Shown one piece after another: positions 19,225 through 27,090 of a stretch of 64,000 nucleotides of DNA. The DNA is taken from contig CANLXL010000002.1 in assembly GCA_947495125.1 (NCBI GenBank), forward strand, positions 186,001 to 250,000. Direction: 5' to 3'. How positions within the stretch are numbered: the stretch's first letter is position 1; every line of letters begins with the position of its first letter. The translations under genes were made by a program, and so were the position numbers. This DNA is from an uncultured Flaviramulus sp. Its GTDB lineage: Bacteria; Bacteroidota; Bacteroidia; Flavobacteriales; Flavobacteriaceae. The notes under the pieces were generated by a model. It saw nothing but the letters and a program-made list of their open reading frames with translations, was not told the DNA's origin and did not search any database.

Positions 19225-19243
19225 TTTAGTACAATGTACTAAA
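19225..19243. promoter_or_regulatory. Palindromic candidate operator upstream of the PD40 gene
   Basis: TTTAGTACA-A-TGTACTAAA is a perfect inverted repeat with 9-bp arms, 11 nt upstream of the PD40 start codon. It contains the TACA/TGTA half-sites seen in operators of winged-helix repressors such as the BlaI/MecI and CopY types. It overlaps a minus-strand -7-like element (plus-strand 19240-19247). No regulator gene is nearby, so the protein that binds is unknown. Confidence 0.45.
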
Positions 19244-19390
19244 TGTATTTGCACATTATTCTAAAAAGAATGTTAATATAACATGTTAAGATTAAGGATT
19301 AAACTTTAATACCACTAACATAAAAGGAAAGACAAATGCTTATCGTATACACATAAGTCAGAAACTCAAATAGCTCAATATGGTTATAAT

Positions 19391-19419
19391 AAGCAAAAAA
19401 GGGGAAACTATTTTCCCCT
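19391..19419 (-). terminator. Terminator-like hairpin with minus-strand T tract and no obvious parent gene
   Basis: The 8-bp stem AGGGGAAA (19400-19407) / TTTCCCCT (19412-19419) is flanked on its left by six A, which are six T when read on the minus strand. That is the layout of an intrinsic terminator for leftward transcription. No leftward gene ends here. Confidence 0.5.
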
Positions 19420-19647
19420 CTTGATATTGAAACAATAAGCCATAATATTTGTAATCCCTAATAAAATAAAAAGCTAATATGTTTCATGTATTTTAAAATG
19501 ATAGATTATGCCTAAACATGTAAATCTATAAAAAATAACAGTCTAAAAAACAAGGAGTTATCTCTATTTATTAACAAAATAGGTTTTTCGTAATGCTTTT
19601 ATTTAAGAAATCTATAATTTAATATTCAAAAAGCAAAGGCTATAGTT

Positions 19648-19655
19648 TACTTTTG
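19648..19655 (+). promoter_or_regulatory. MATE gene -7 element abutting the start codon
   Basis: TACTTTTG matches TAnnTTTG and ends 4 nt before the ATG at 19660, the same arrangement as at guaA. The transcript would be leaderless or nearly so. No clear -33 box is present 19 nt upstream. Confidence 0.5.
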
Positions 19656-19659
19656 TGCC

Positions 19660-21036
19660 ATGCAAATTGGAAATTATACTAAAGAATTTAAATACAATTG
19701 GCAATTGGCAGCGCCTGTAATGTTGGGAATGTTAGGGCACACATTTGTGAGTTTCGTTGATAATATTATGGTGGGACAATTAGGAACTGCAGAACTCGCT
19801 GCCGTGTCTCTGGGCAACAGTTTTATGTTCATTGCCATGTCTTTAGGTATTGGATTTTCTACAGCAATTACACCTTTGGTAGCAGAAGCAGATGCAGAGG
19901 GAAATTTTGCCAATGGAAAAGCATCGTTTAAACACGGCTTGTTTTTATGTGCGGTTTTAGGTGTCTTACTCTTTTTACTGGTACTTTTTGCAAAACCTCT
20001 CATGTATTTAATGAAACAGCCCGTAGAGGTTGTAGAATTGGCCATCCCGTATTTAGATTTAGTGGCATTTTCCTTAATTCCTTTAATTGTATTTCAGGCT
20101 TTTAAACAATTTAGTGACGGATTATCTATGACTAAATATCCGATGTATGCAACCGTTTTAGCTAACATTGTAAATGTTGTTTTGAATTATATTCTGATTT
20201 TTGGAAAGTTTGGTTTTCCCGAATTAGGCATTGTCGGAGCAGCATATGGGACGTTAATATCCCGTTTTATTATGGTCGGATATTTATGGTTTTTATTAAA
20301 GGGAAAGGACAAGTCTAAAGATTTTGTCACTAATATTAAATTTTTTGTGCTTAATAAATTAATGATTAAGAAGATTATTAACTTAGGAGCACCAAGTGCA
20401 ATGCAAATGTTCTTTGAAGTAGCCATATTTACAGCGGCAATATGGTTGAGTGGATTGCTAGGGAAAAATCCTCAAGCAGCAAATCAAATCGCGCTTAATT
20501 TGTCATCTATGACATTTATGGTAGCTATGGGTTTAAGTGTGGCGTCTATGATTAGAGTAGGAAATCAAAAAGGACTACAAAAGTATTTTGAATTACGCCG
20601 CATTGCATTTTCTCTATTTTTAATGGGAACCATGTTTGCTTTTGGCTTTGCTATAATTTTCTTCGTACTTCATAATCAATTGCCTCTGTTATATGTGGAT
20701 TTTGATGATGCTAAGAACTTAATCGATAATACCGAAGTTATTGAAATTGCCTCAAAATTATTAATTGCAGCAGCAATTTTTCAAATAAGTGATAGTATTC
20801 AAGTGGTAGTTTTAGGTGCTTTAAGGGGGCTTCAGGATGTGAAAATTCCAACTATAATTACCTTTGTTTCGTATTGGCTTATAGGTTTTCCTGTAAGCTG
20901 GTTTTTGGGAAAAGAAGAAGCTTATGGTAGTTTTGGCATATGGCTGGGCTTGTTGGCAGGATTAACAACCGCAGCTATTTTATTGTATATTCGATTTAAT
21001 TATTTAACAAAAAAATTAATTTCAACTAATAACTAA
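19660..21036 (+). CDS. MATE family multidrug/sodium efflux transporter
   Basis: A 458-aa inner-membrane protein with about twelve hydrophobic helices in two pseudo-repeats, matching the MATE (NorM-type) family; typical stretches are APVMLGMLGHTFVSFVDNIM near the N-terminus and INLGAPSAMQMFFEVAIF at the start of the second half. MATE pumps exchange drugs or metabolites for Na+ or H+. Length is standard. It is followed after 3 nt by a small acidic protein gene, then a PAP2 phosphatase gene, so the three are likely an operon. The promoter abuts the ATG. Confidence 0.93.
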   Translation: MQIGNYTKEFKYNWQLAAPVMLGMLGHTFVSFVDNIMVGQLGTAELAAVSLGNSFMFIAMSLGIGFSTAITPLVAEADAEGNFANGKASFKHGLFLCAVLGVLLFLLVLFAKPLMYLMKQPVEVVELAIPYLDLVAFSLIPLIVFQAFKQFSDGLSMTKYPMYATVLANIVNVVLNYILIFGKFGFPELGIVGAAYGTLISRFIMVGYLWFLLKGKDKSKDFVTNIKFFVLNKLMIKKIINLGAPSAMQMFFEVAIFTAAIWLSGLLGKNPQAANQIALNLSSMTFMVAMGLSVASMIRVGNQKGLQKYFELRRIAFSLFLMGTMFAFGFAIIFFVLHNQLPLLYVDFDDAKNLIDNTEVIEIASKLLIAAAIFQISDSIQVVVLGALRGLQDVKIPTIITFVSYWLIGFPVSWFLGKEEAYGSFGIWLGLLAGLTTAAILLYIRFNYLTKKLISTNN

Positions 21037-21039
21037 AAA

Positions 21040-21267
21040 ATGACCCTCCCAAAATTCTTACTAGGAGATAATACAGATTATCCAAATGCTGTTTTTGTAG
21101 TTCATACTGAATTCCCTCGATTTATAATTAACCTCGAGAATGATGAGGTAGAATGGTTTGAAGATTTCGATGCAGAAGATGAAAAAGAACTTAAAAGTGA
21201 AACGGAGAATGCCATAAAGTTAGCTACAGAGTTTTACGATAATGAAGTTGCTAAATATGAAGATTAA
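21040..21267 (+). CDS. Small acidic protein of unknown function, 75 aa
   Basis: A 75-aa cytosolic-looking protein rich in Glu and Asp (about 20 of 75 residues), with a central NLENDEVEWFEDFDAEDEKE stretch and no signal peptide or membrane helix. I recognise no domain. It sits 3 nt after the MATE gene and 20 nt before the PAP2 gene, so it is cotranscribed with both. The complete short frame, good spacing and normal codon use argue that it is a real gene. Confidence 0.75.
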   Translation: MTLPKFLLGDNTDYPNAVFVVHTEFPRFIINLENDEVEWFEDFDAEDEKELKSETENAIKLATEFYDNEVAKYED

Positions 21268-21287
21268 CCTTTTCAAAGCCTTTGAAT

Positions 21288-21860
21288 ATGATTGAACAGC
21301 TTTTAGAATACGATACCGACCTATTTTTATTTTTAAATAATTTGGGATCTCCAACCTGGGATACTTTGTGGCTGATTATTACTAATCAATGGATATTTGG
21401 ACCTGTTTTAGGGGTATTATTGCTTTTTTTGTTTTATAAAAAATTTGGTTTAAAGGCAGTACTTCTTTTAATGGTAACTGCCGCTCTAATGATTACATTT
21501 ACAGATCAAATTACTAATGTCTTTAAGCGGGGATTTGCCAGACCAAGACCTTGTGGAGAAGAAGACATAGTTAACCAAATACGCTTTATTGCAGTACGCT
21601 GCGGTAAATATGGTTTCTTCTCGGGGCATTCTTCAAATACGATGGCTGTAGCTATTTTTGGAGGGTTGCTCTTAAAGGAGTATTATAAGAAACTTATTTA
21701 CATCTTGATTTTAGTGAGTTTCATTGTTGCTTATAGTAGAATTTATATTGGTGTGCATTACCCGCTTGATATTTTATGTGGTCTAACTTTTGGAGCCTTA
21801 TCCGGGTATATGTTTTACAGGTTGAGCCTACTTCTTTTAAAGCGATTTATAACATCTTAA
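21288..21860 (+). CDS. PAP2-family membrane phosphatase
   Basis: A 190-aa integral membrane protein with the three PAP2 acid-phosphatase motifs: KRGFARPRP (KxxxxxxRP), SGHSSN (PSGH-like) and SRIYIGVHYPLDI (SRxxxxxHxxxD). Members dephosphorylate isoprenoid or lipid phosphates such as undecaprenyl diphosphate or phosphatidylglycerol phosphate at the inner membrane. About five or six hydrophobic helices are present. The ATG at 21288 is preferred to a TTG at 21282. It is last in the MATE operon and its stop overlaps the convergent meaB gene by 4 nt. The exact substrate is not clear. Confidence 0.9.
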   Translation: MIEQLLEYDTDLFLFLNNLGSPTWDTLWLIITNQWIFGPVLGVLLLFLFYKKFGLKAVLLLMVTAALMITFTDQITNVFKRGFARPRPCGEEDIVNQIRFIAVRCGKYGFFSGHSSNTMAVAIFGGLLLKEYYKKLIYILILVSFIVAYSRIYIGVHYPLDILCGLTFGALSGYMFYRLSLLLLKRFITS

Positions 21861-22936
21861 TTAATATTTAATTTCAGCAAATAATCAGCAGCAGCAAAAG
21901 GTGTGGTTTGATTGCTCTCAATCAATTGTAGTTGTTTGCTAAGTTCTTTTTTTATTTTCTCACGATTAAAAAAGTCAGACTTTAGTTGTTCCTCAATAGT
22001 TTGAATCAGCCAAAATTTATTTTGCTCACTTCGGTTCGTTTTAAAATATTCATTTTTAGTGGTGGTTTCAACATATTCTAAAATGATGGACCAGATATCT
22101 TCAATACCTTCGTTATGAAGTGCACTGCAAGTTGTAACTCTGGGTTGCCAATTCGAAGATTTTTTCGGATAAAGATGAAGAGCTCTATTAAACGCTACCT
22201 TGGCAAGTTTAGCCCGTTCTAAGTTATCCCCATCCGCTTTATTGATACAAATAGAATCTGCCATTTCGATAATACCGCGTTTAATACCCTGGAGTTCATC
22301 TCCGGCTCCTGCTAATTTTAATAACAAAAAGAAATCAACCATACTATGTACGGTAGTTTCACTTTGACCAACACCTACAGTTTCGATAATAATAATATCA
22401 AAACCTGCAGCTTCACATAAAATAATAGTTTCACGTGTTTTTCTGGCGACTCCGCCTAATGTATTTCCCGAAGCAGAAGGACGAATAAAGACATTTTTAT
22501 CTCTTACCAAAGCTTCCATTCTGGTCTTATCACCTAAAATACTTCCTTTAGTTAGAGAACTACTTGGGTCTATGGCTAATATAGCCACACGTTTACCTTT
22601 TGCCGTTAAATACTTTCCAAAGGTTTCGATAAACGTACTTTTTCCAACCCCCGGAACCCCCGTTATGCCTATACGAATGGACTTGTTTGCATGAGGCAAA
22701 CAATGTTTAATTATAGTATTGGCTTTTTCTAAATGTTTAGGGTGCTTACTTTCTATAAGCGTAATAGCTCTACTAAGAGCCGTAATATCCTGATTTAAAA
22801 TCGATGATATTAAAGCATCTGTTTTCGGTTGAAATTTGCGTTTGTTCTTTAAACTAGTAATTGAAGTGCTATTGGTGATTTCAGATTGAGAAACCCCTTG
22901 TTTTTCTTTTAATGTTGTTTTCTTCTCTTTTGCCAT
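21857..22936 (-). CDS. meaB: Methylmalonyl-CoA mutase-associated GTPase MeaB
   Basis: A 359-aa SIMIBI-class G protein that loads and protects the B12 cofactor of methylmalonyl-CoA mutase (older name ArgK). The Walker A motif is GVPGVGKS at 93-100; other landmarks are AIDPSSSLTKGSILGDKTRM, ETVGVGQSE and the guanine-specificity motif NKADGDN. The start is the ATG at 22936. The mutase itself is not in this window, but the cobalamin adenosyltransferase at 31097-31669 belongs to the same pathway. Its stop overlaps the PAP2 stop region. Confidence 0.95.
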   Translation of the reverse strand: MAKEKKTTLKEKQGVSQSEITNSTSITSLKNKRKFQPKTDALISSILNQDITALSRAITLIESKHPKHLEKANTIIKHCLPHANKSIRIGITGVPGVGKSTFIETFGKYLTAKGKRVAILAIDPSSSLTKGSILGDKTRMEALVRDKNVFIRPSASGNTLGGVARKTRETIILCEAAGFDIIIIETVGVGQSETTVHSMVDFFLLLKLAGAGDELQGIKRGIIEMADSICINKADGDNLERAKLAKVAFNRALHLYPKKSSNWQPRVTTCSALHNEGIEDIWSIILEYVETTTKNEYFKTNRSEQNKFWLIQTIEEQLKSDFFNREKIKKELSKQLQLIESNQTTPFAAADYLLKLNIN

Positions 22937-23072
22937 ATCTTGCCCCGATTCCGGGAAATCCAGAAATGATTGTCTAATTTACGATATTATTTTTATCGAA
23001 TGTGACATTATATATAAGAGATAATATTGACAAAAGTCTAGAGATCAATTGTGGCGGCATTAAGTAGTTAAT

Positions 23073-23627
23073 TTATTTAAGCGGCACAGAAATTTTGGTG
23101 TCGTCCCAAGCCATTGTTAAAAAAAGATTGTCGGTAGAATTGTCAAAAGCAATGGTGAATTGTTCCACTACGGTGTTGATTTTTTCAACCGGAACTTCAA
23201 TATTCAGAACATCGTAATTTGGATCCCATAAGGGCTTCATTTCATTATCAACACCCCAGGGGTATTGTTTCGAATTAAATATAACACTCCAGGTACTGTC
23301 TTTGGGGACGGTCCAAAGTGTATACTTTCCGGCAGGCAAAAAATCACCTTGTATTTCAAGGTTTTTATTGGTTTCGAATGTCGTTGCCTCATTGGCTCCT
23401 GTGCGCCAAACTTCATTAAATGGTACCAAGGCACCAAAAATAACACGCTCCTTTTTTGACGGTCTATTATAAAAGACTTCAAGTTTTAAATCATTAAGTT
23501 TAAACTCCACAGTATCTTTTGGACTTAGCCGCGGTGAAAAAATACTTTCAACAAAAAAAGAATATAAAAATAACCCTAAAGCAATTAAGGATAAAAGAAT
23601 TAAAACGCGTTTTAAAAAGGTGTTCAT
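23073..23627 (-). CDS. DUF2911 domain protein, membrane-anchored
   Basis: A 184-aa protein with an N-terminal helix (about 7-26) and the DUF2911 domain, recognised by SPRLSPKDTVEF, the GALVPFNEVWRTGANEATTF block and PAGKYTLWTVP. The family is common in Bacteroidota as exported proteins of unknown function. The helix is probably an uncleaved anchor, placing the domain in the periplasm. It stands alone between meaB and the divergent ECF sigma gene. Confidence 0.85.
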   Translation of the reverse strand: MNTFLKRVLILLSLIALGLFLYSFFVESIFSPRLSPKDTVEFKLNDLKLEVFYNRPSKKERVIFGALVPFNEVWRTGANEATTFETNKNLEIQGDFLPAGKYTLWTVPKDSTWSVIFNSKQYPWGVDNEMKPLWDPNYDVLNIEVPVEKINTVVEQFTIAFDNSTDNLFLTMAWDDTKISVPLK

Positions 23628-23801
23628 ACGGTCAGGTTTTTACGCTATAAAGATACTTTAAAAAGTAACAATTAGTAAGACTGAAACGTAGAATTCTTTA
23701 GCTTTGTTATATTCAGGTAAAAAAAATATTCTTTTTTGCAACATTACACTTTTTGTATCGTCTTTTAAAAGGAACTAACTAAAACCAAAAGTAGAAGTAG
23801 C

Positions 23802-24353
23802 ATGTTTAAGGTTGACATTATTGAACAATGTAAGCAAAACAATCGCAAGGCACAACTGCAGTTATACAACCAGTACTGCAATGGAATGTATATTGTTGCC
23901 AACCGATTTGTAAAAGATGCTCAAGATGCCGAAGATGTTGTACAAGAAGCTTTTATTAAGGCTTTCACAAGGCTTCATCAATTTAAAGCTGATGTTACTT
24001 TTGGTGCTTGGTTAAAACGTATTGTTGTTAATAAAAGTATTGACTTCTTAAAATCTAAAAAGCAAAGGCTTGTTGAGTTGGATGAGGTGCACCTGAAAGT
24101 TATTGATACTGAGAATGACGACAAATGGTTAGTAGACGATGCAATTACATTAGAGGATGTAAAAAGCGCTATTAATAAATTACCGGATAAATATCAATAT
24201 GTAGTGATGTTGTATTTAATTGAAGGTTATGATCATCAGGAAATTTCTGAGATATTAGATATTTCAGAAGTAGCCTCACGAACACAATTATCTAGGGGTA
24301 AAGCTAAATTGCAAGACCTTTTAATACTTAAAAAAAATGGCACGAGATATTAG
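23802..24353 (+). CDS. ECF RNA polymerase sigma factor
   Basis: A 183-aa ECF sigma factor with region 2 (DAEDVVQEAFIKAFTRLHQF, about 46-65) and region 4 (LPDKYQYVVMLYLIEG, then the helix-turn-helix DHQEISEILDISEVASRTQL). Its last 17 nt overlap the next gene, a likely anti-sigma factor, and a secreted repeat-rich protein follows, so the trio looks like one signalling unit. The start is the ATG at 23802. No consensus TAnnTTTG was found immediately upstream, which would fit autoregulation by an alternative promoter type, but this is inference. Confidence 0.92.
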   Translation: MFKVDIIEQCKQNNRKAQLQLYNQYCNGMYIVANRFVKDAQDAEDVVQEAFIKAFTRLHQFKADVTFGAWLKRIVVNKSIDFLKSKKQRLVELDEVHLKVIDTENDDKWLVDDAITLEDVKSAINKLPDKYQYVVMLYLIEGYDHQEISEILDISEVASRTQLSRGKAKLQDLLILKKNGTRY

Positions 24354-24912
24354 AGAGTTATTTAAGGACGATCAGGTAAATCATATAACGATGCCTGAAA
24401 ACCACCAAATAAGGTTTCTTGAAAAATTAGACAAGGCATTGCCTGAAAAGAAAAAGTCTAAATTCTATTGGCTACAAATAGCAGCGAGTGCTGTTGTATT
24501 TTTAAGCTTGAGTATTGGAGGTTATAATTACTTTCAGTCGAAAGAAAAACCGGTAGAAGAAGTTGTAGCAACTAAAACGGTTGAAACAAAAACACTGGGC
24601 GATATTTCTCCAGGCCTTAAAAAAGTTGAAGATTATTATTTGGCGAGTATTAATTTGGAGTTATCCAAAGTGAAATACACCCCGGAAACCAAAGATGTTT
24701 TTGATGGGTATTTGCTACAATTGAATGAATTGGATAAGGAGTACAAGCGGTTATCGCTGGAACTTACAGAATCGGGACCAAGTGAATTAACCGTCAATGC
24801 ATTAATTGATAATTTGAAACTCCGCTTGAATTTATTATATCGATTAAGAGCACAATTAAAAGAATTAAATACTTCTGAAACCACGGATGAAGAGGTATCA
24901 CAATCAATCTAA
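24337..24912 (+). CDS. Probable membrane-bound anti-sigma factor
   Basis: A 191-aa protein: a cytosolic N-terminus with a helical HxxRFLEKL motif (NHQIRFLEKLDKALPEK, about 22-38), one transmembrane helix (about 44-66) and a largely helical, charged extracytoplasmic part. This arrangement and the 17-nt overlap with the ECF sigma gene indicate an anti-sigma factor that holds the sigma factor at the membrane. No zinc-binding ZAS motif is visible, so it would be a non-ZAS type. The gene is followed after 10 nt by the secreted repeat-rich gene. Confidence 0.75.
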   Translation: MARDIRELFKDDQVNHITMPENHQIRFLEKLDKALPEKKKSKFYWLQIAASAVVFLSLSIGGYNYFQSKEKPVEEVVATKTVETKTLGDISPGLKKVEDYYLASINLELSKVKYTPETKDVFDGYLLQLNELDKEYKRLSLELTESGPSELTVNALIDNLKLRLNLLYRLRAQLKELNTSETTDEEVSQSI

Positions 24913-24922
24913 AAATCAAAAA

Positions 24923-26470
24923 ATGAACAAGATAATTATAAAAATGAAACTACTTGCCTTCAGCTTTTTTATTGTTGGGCATGTTTTTGCACAGCAGAAA
25001 CTAACAAAAGTATCGCAATCTATTAGTGTTGATAAAGATGTTACTATTGATTTGAATACGAGTCATTGTAATATAATATTTGATACATGGAATAAAGGCT
25101 CCATTGAGATCGAGGCCTATATTGAAGGTGAAGATTTAAGTGAAGAAGATTTACAAGAGGCATTAAAACATTGGAATGTGGATATTGATGGTTCTCAGGA
25201 TATGGTTTCTATTAGAACTAAAGGTAATACCCCGCAGGTATGGGCCTATACTCATAGCAATAATACTGATGAAGTGCATGCCGTTTTGGAAGAATTAAAG
25301 TTCGAGTTGGCCGATTTTCCGGAAATGAATTTTGATTTCCATTTTGAAATGCCGGAAATGCCGGAAATGCCAGAAATGCCGGAATTGCCAGAATTGCCGG
25401 AAGGTATAGGCAAAATAAGCTTTGATTATGAAGCCTATAAAAAAGACGGTGAAAAATATTTAGAGAAGTATTCTCAGAACATTGAATCTGAATTTGGTGA
25501 AGATTTCCAAAAAGAGATGGAAGCCTGGGGAGAAAAATTTGGTAAAGAATGGGGCGAGAAATATGGTAAAGAGATAGCTAAATGGGCTGAAAATTTTGAT
25601 GAAAAGTGGGGTGAAAAATATGCCGAAAGAATAGAAGCCTGGGGTGAACGTTATAGTGAGAACATGGAACGAAAAGCAGAAAGATTATCCCAACAAAAAG
25701 AGCGCATGCAGGAGCAAAAGCAACGTATGCAGGAACAAAAAGAACGTATGCAAGAGCTAAGAGAGAGAGAGGTAGTGAAAAGAGCGCAAAGGGTTCAGGA
25801 ATTGAAGGAACGTGCAAAAGAGCGAGAAAAATTAACAAAAGACAGAAAGGTTTTAATTGAAAGGTTAGTGCATAGAGAGTCTAATTCTAAAGTCAAAAAG
25901 ACGATTAAAATCAAAATGCCAAAAGGTGCAAAGCTTAAAGTTAACGTAAGATACGGTGAGCTTGAATTTGCAGCGAATGTTGATAATTTAAGAGGAGATT
26001 TGACACATACTACTTTTATTGCAAATAGCGTTAATGGAAGTTCTACTTCCATTAACGCTTCTTATTCTCCTGTTCATGTGGCTCACTGGAATTCGGGAGA
26101 ATTAAACCTTAACTACGTTAAAAAAGCCGAATTGGATAATGTAAAGCAAATGGTTTTAAACGCTAACTCTTCAAATGTTAACATCAAGAACTTATTAGGA
26201 AACGCTATTATAGATACGAGTATAGGGGATTTGAAAATCTTAAATATTGATGATGATTTTATGAATTTGAACCTGATTCTTCAAAATAGTGATGTCACGA
26301 TTGTGCTTCCTAAGGTTGATCATAATTTACAATATAAAGGAAGTCGTTCTCGATTTAGCCATCCTGAAAAGGCTTCAAAAGGAAATGTAACGTCCTTTAC
26401 TTCTAGCGCATCAACCACAGGGAAAACTATCGTGGTGAATGCTAAGTATAGCAATGTCGACATGCAGTAA
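24923..26470 (+). CDS. Secreted repeat-rich protein with DUF4097-like C-terminus
   Basis: A 515-aa exported protein. Residues 1-24 form a signal peptide ending VFAQ. A beta-rich region follows. A Met-Pro-Glu repeat lies at about 142-160 (six 9-bp units in the DNA). A long charged segment (about 165-320) has Trp-Gly-Glu-Lys motifs (EAWGEKFGKEWGEKYGKE) and then heptads ERMQEQK that look like coiled coil. The C-terminal 190 residues resemble DUF4097-type beta-helix adhesins (LKVNVRYGELEFA, LNANSSNVNIKNL). The ATG at 24923 is preferred over one at 24887, which would overlap the anti-sigma gene and spoil the signal peptide. It is the third gene of the ECF operon and its likely effector or sensor partner. 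Confidence 0.75.
   Translation: MNKIIIKMKLLAFSFFIVGHVFAQQKLTKVSQSISVDKDVTIDLNTSHCNIIFDTWNKGSIEIEAYIEGEDLSEEDLQEALKHWNVDIDGSQDMVSIRTKGNTPQVWAYTHSNNTDEVHAVLEELKFELADFPEMNFDFHFEMPEMPEMPEMPELPELPEGIGKISFDYEAYKKDGEKYLEKYSQNIESEFGEDFQKEMEAWGEKFGKEWGEKYGKEIAKWAENFDEKWGEKYAERIEAWGERYSENMERKAERLSQQKERMQEQKQRMQEQKERMQELREREVVKRAQRVQELKERAKEREKLTKDRKVLIERLVHRESNSKVKKTIKIKMPKGAKLKVNVRYGELEFAANVDNLRGDLTHTTFIANSVNGSSTSINASYSPVHVAHWNSGELNLNYVKKAELDNVKQMVLNANSSNVNIKNLLGNAIIDTSIGDLKILNIDDDFMNLNLILQNSDVTIVLPKVDHNLQYKGSRSRFSHPEKASKGNVTSFTSSASTTGKTIVVNAKYSNVDMQ
25346..25399 (+). repeat. Six tandem 9-bp units encoding Glu-Met/Leu-Pro
   Basis: Units GAAATGCCG with single-base variants (A for G at the ninth base, T for A at the fourth) are repeated six times in frame. 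Such short perfect units can expand or contract by slippage without shifting the frame. Confidence 0.8.
25700..25762 (+). repeat. Three tandem 21-bp heptad units
   Basis: Three adjacent 21-bp copies (25700-25720, 25721-25741, 25742-25762) encode ERMQEQK, QRMQEQK and ERMQELR. The seven-residue period suits a coiled coil. Confidence 0.8.
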
Positions 26471-26490
26471 TTATATCTATATCTTCTGGT

Positions 26491-26562
26491 ACAGTTGAGC
26501 TATAATATCTTCTTAATATCACTTTATAACGAAAACCCCAACTGTCACTTTTCTTTTTTTTT
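26491..26562 (+). terminator. Possible terminator of the ECF sigma operon
   Basis: ACAGTTG (26491-26497) and CAACTGT (26539-26545) can pair across a 41-nt loop, and a T-rich run (CACTTTTCTTTTTTTT) follows. The long loop lowers confidence. Confidence 0.4.
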
Positions 26563-26625
26563 GCTAAAAATACTCGAATTGATATTTCAGCAAGTTCGGA
26601 CTCCAGTTATATAAACCATTCTATA

Positions 26626-26922
26626 CTAACCAACCTGAGTCATTTCATTTAAACTAAAATCTTCAATAGCACCTTCGGTCGCTTTCACATATTCCGCTAA
26701 ATGTGGCATTTTCATATGGTTTTGCCATAATTCCCAGCTGGTCCAGTTTTCGTAAAACAAGAAGATGTTCTTATGATTATTATCTTGGTGTAAATCATAA
26801 TTAATACAGCCTTCTTCAGATTTAGTAATTTCGATGAGCTTTAGTAATTCTTTTTTAACCAAGGCGGTATGTTCTGGTTTGGCCACGATTCTGGCTACAA
26901 CGGTTAGTTTTTGATTCTTCAT
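26626..26922 (-). CDS. Antibiotic biosynthesis monooxygenase (ABM) / quinol monooxygenase-like protein
   Basis: A 98-aa dimeric alpha/beta-barrel protein of the ABM family: VVARIVAKPEHTALVKKELL at the N-terminus, EEGCINYDLHQDNNHKNIFLFYENWTS in the middle and HMKMPHLAEYV near the end. Close relatives such as YgiN oxidise quinols without cofactors. It stands alone, 169 nt downstream of secA on the same strand, separated from it by a hairpin. Physiological substrate unknown. Confidence 0.88.
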   Translation of the reverse strand: MKNQKLTVVARIVAKPEHTALVKKELLKLIEITKSEEGCINYDLHQDNNHKNIFLFYENWTSWELWQNHMKMPHLAEYVKATEGAIEDFSLNEMTQVG

Positions 26923-27037
26923 ATTTTATTCCAGCTTAATTTTAATACTTTTTCACACCATGAATTTGATCGGTATTATGAAGTGAAAATCCCAATAGAA
27001 TCTATTCAAATTTAGTAGTATGACGTCATTTGGAACA

Positions 27038-27071
27038 AAGCGAAGCATTTTATTTATGAAACGCTTCGCTT
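27038..27071 (-). terminator. Hairpin downstream of secA, likely terminator
   Basis: A perfect 9-bp stem AAGCGAAGC (27038-27046) / GCTTCGCTT (27063-27071) lies 20 nt after the secA stop. On the minus strand the stem ends in TT with no long T run, so termination strength is uncertain. Confidence 0.5.
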
Positions 27072-27090
27072 AGTCTAGTATAAAAATATA

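Larger units (their letters stand above)
19215..19659. other. Divergent intergenic region, PD40 gene to MATE gene
   Basis: This 445-nt stretch has no convincing gene on either strand. It holds the palindrome at 19225-19243, a terminator-like hairpin at 19391-19419 whose T tract is on the minus strand, and the MATE -7 element at 19648-19655. The hairpin has no minus-strand gene upstream of it, which leaves a possible small transcript between about 19420 and 19650. Confidence 0.5.
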
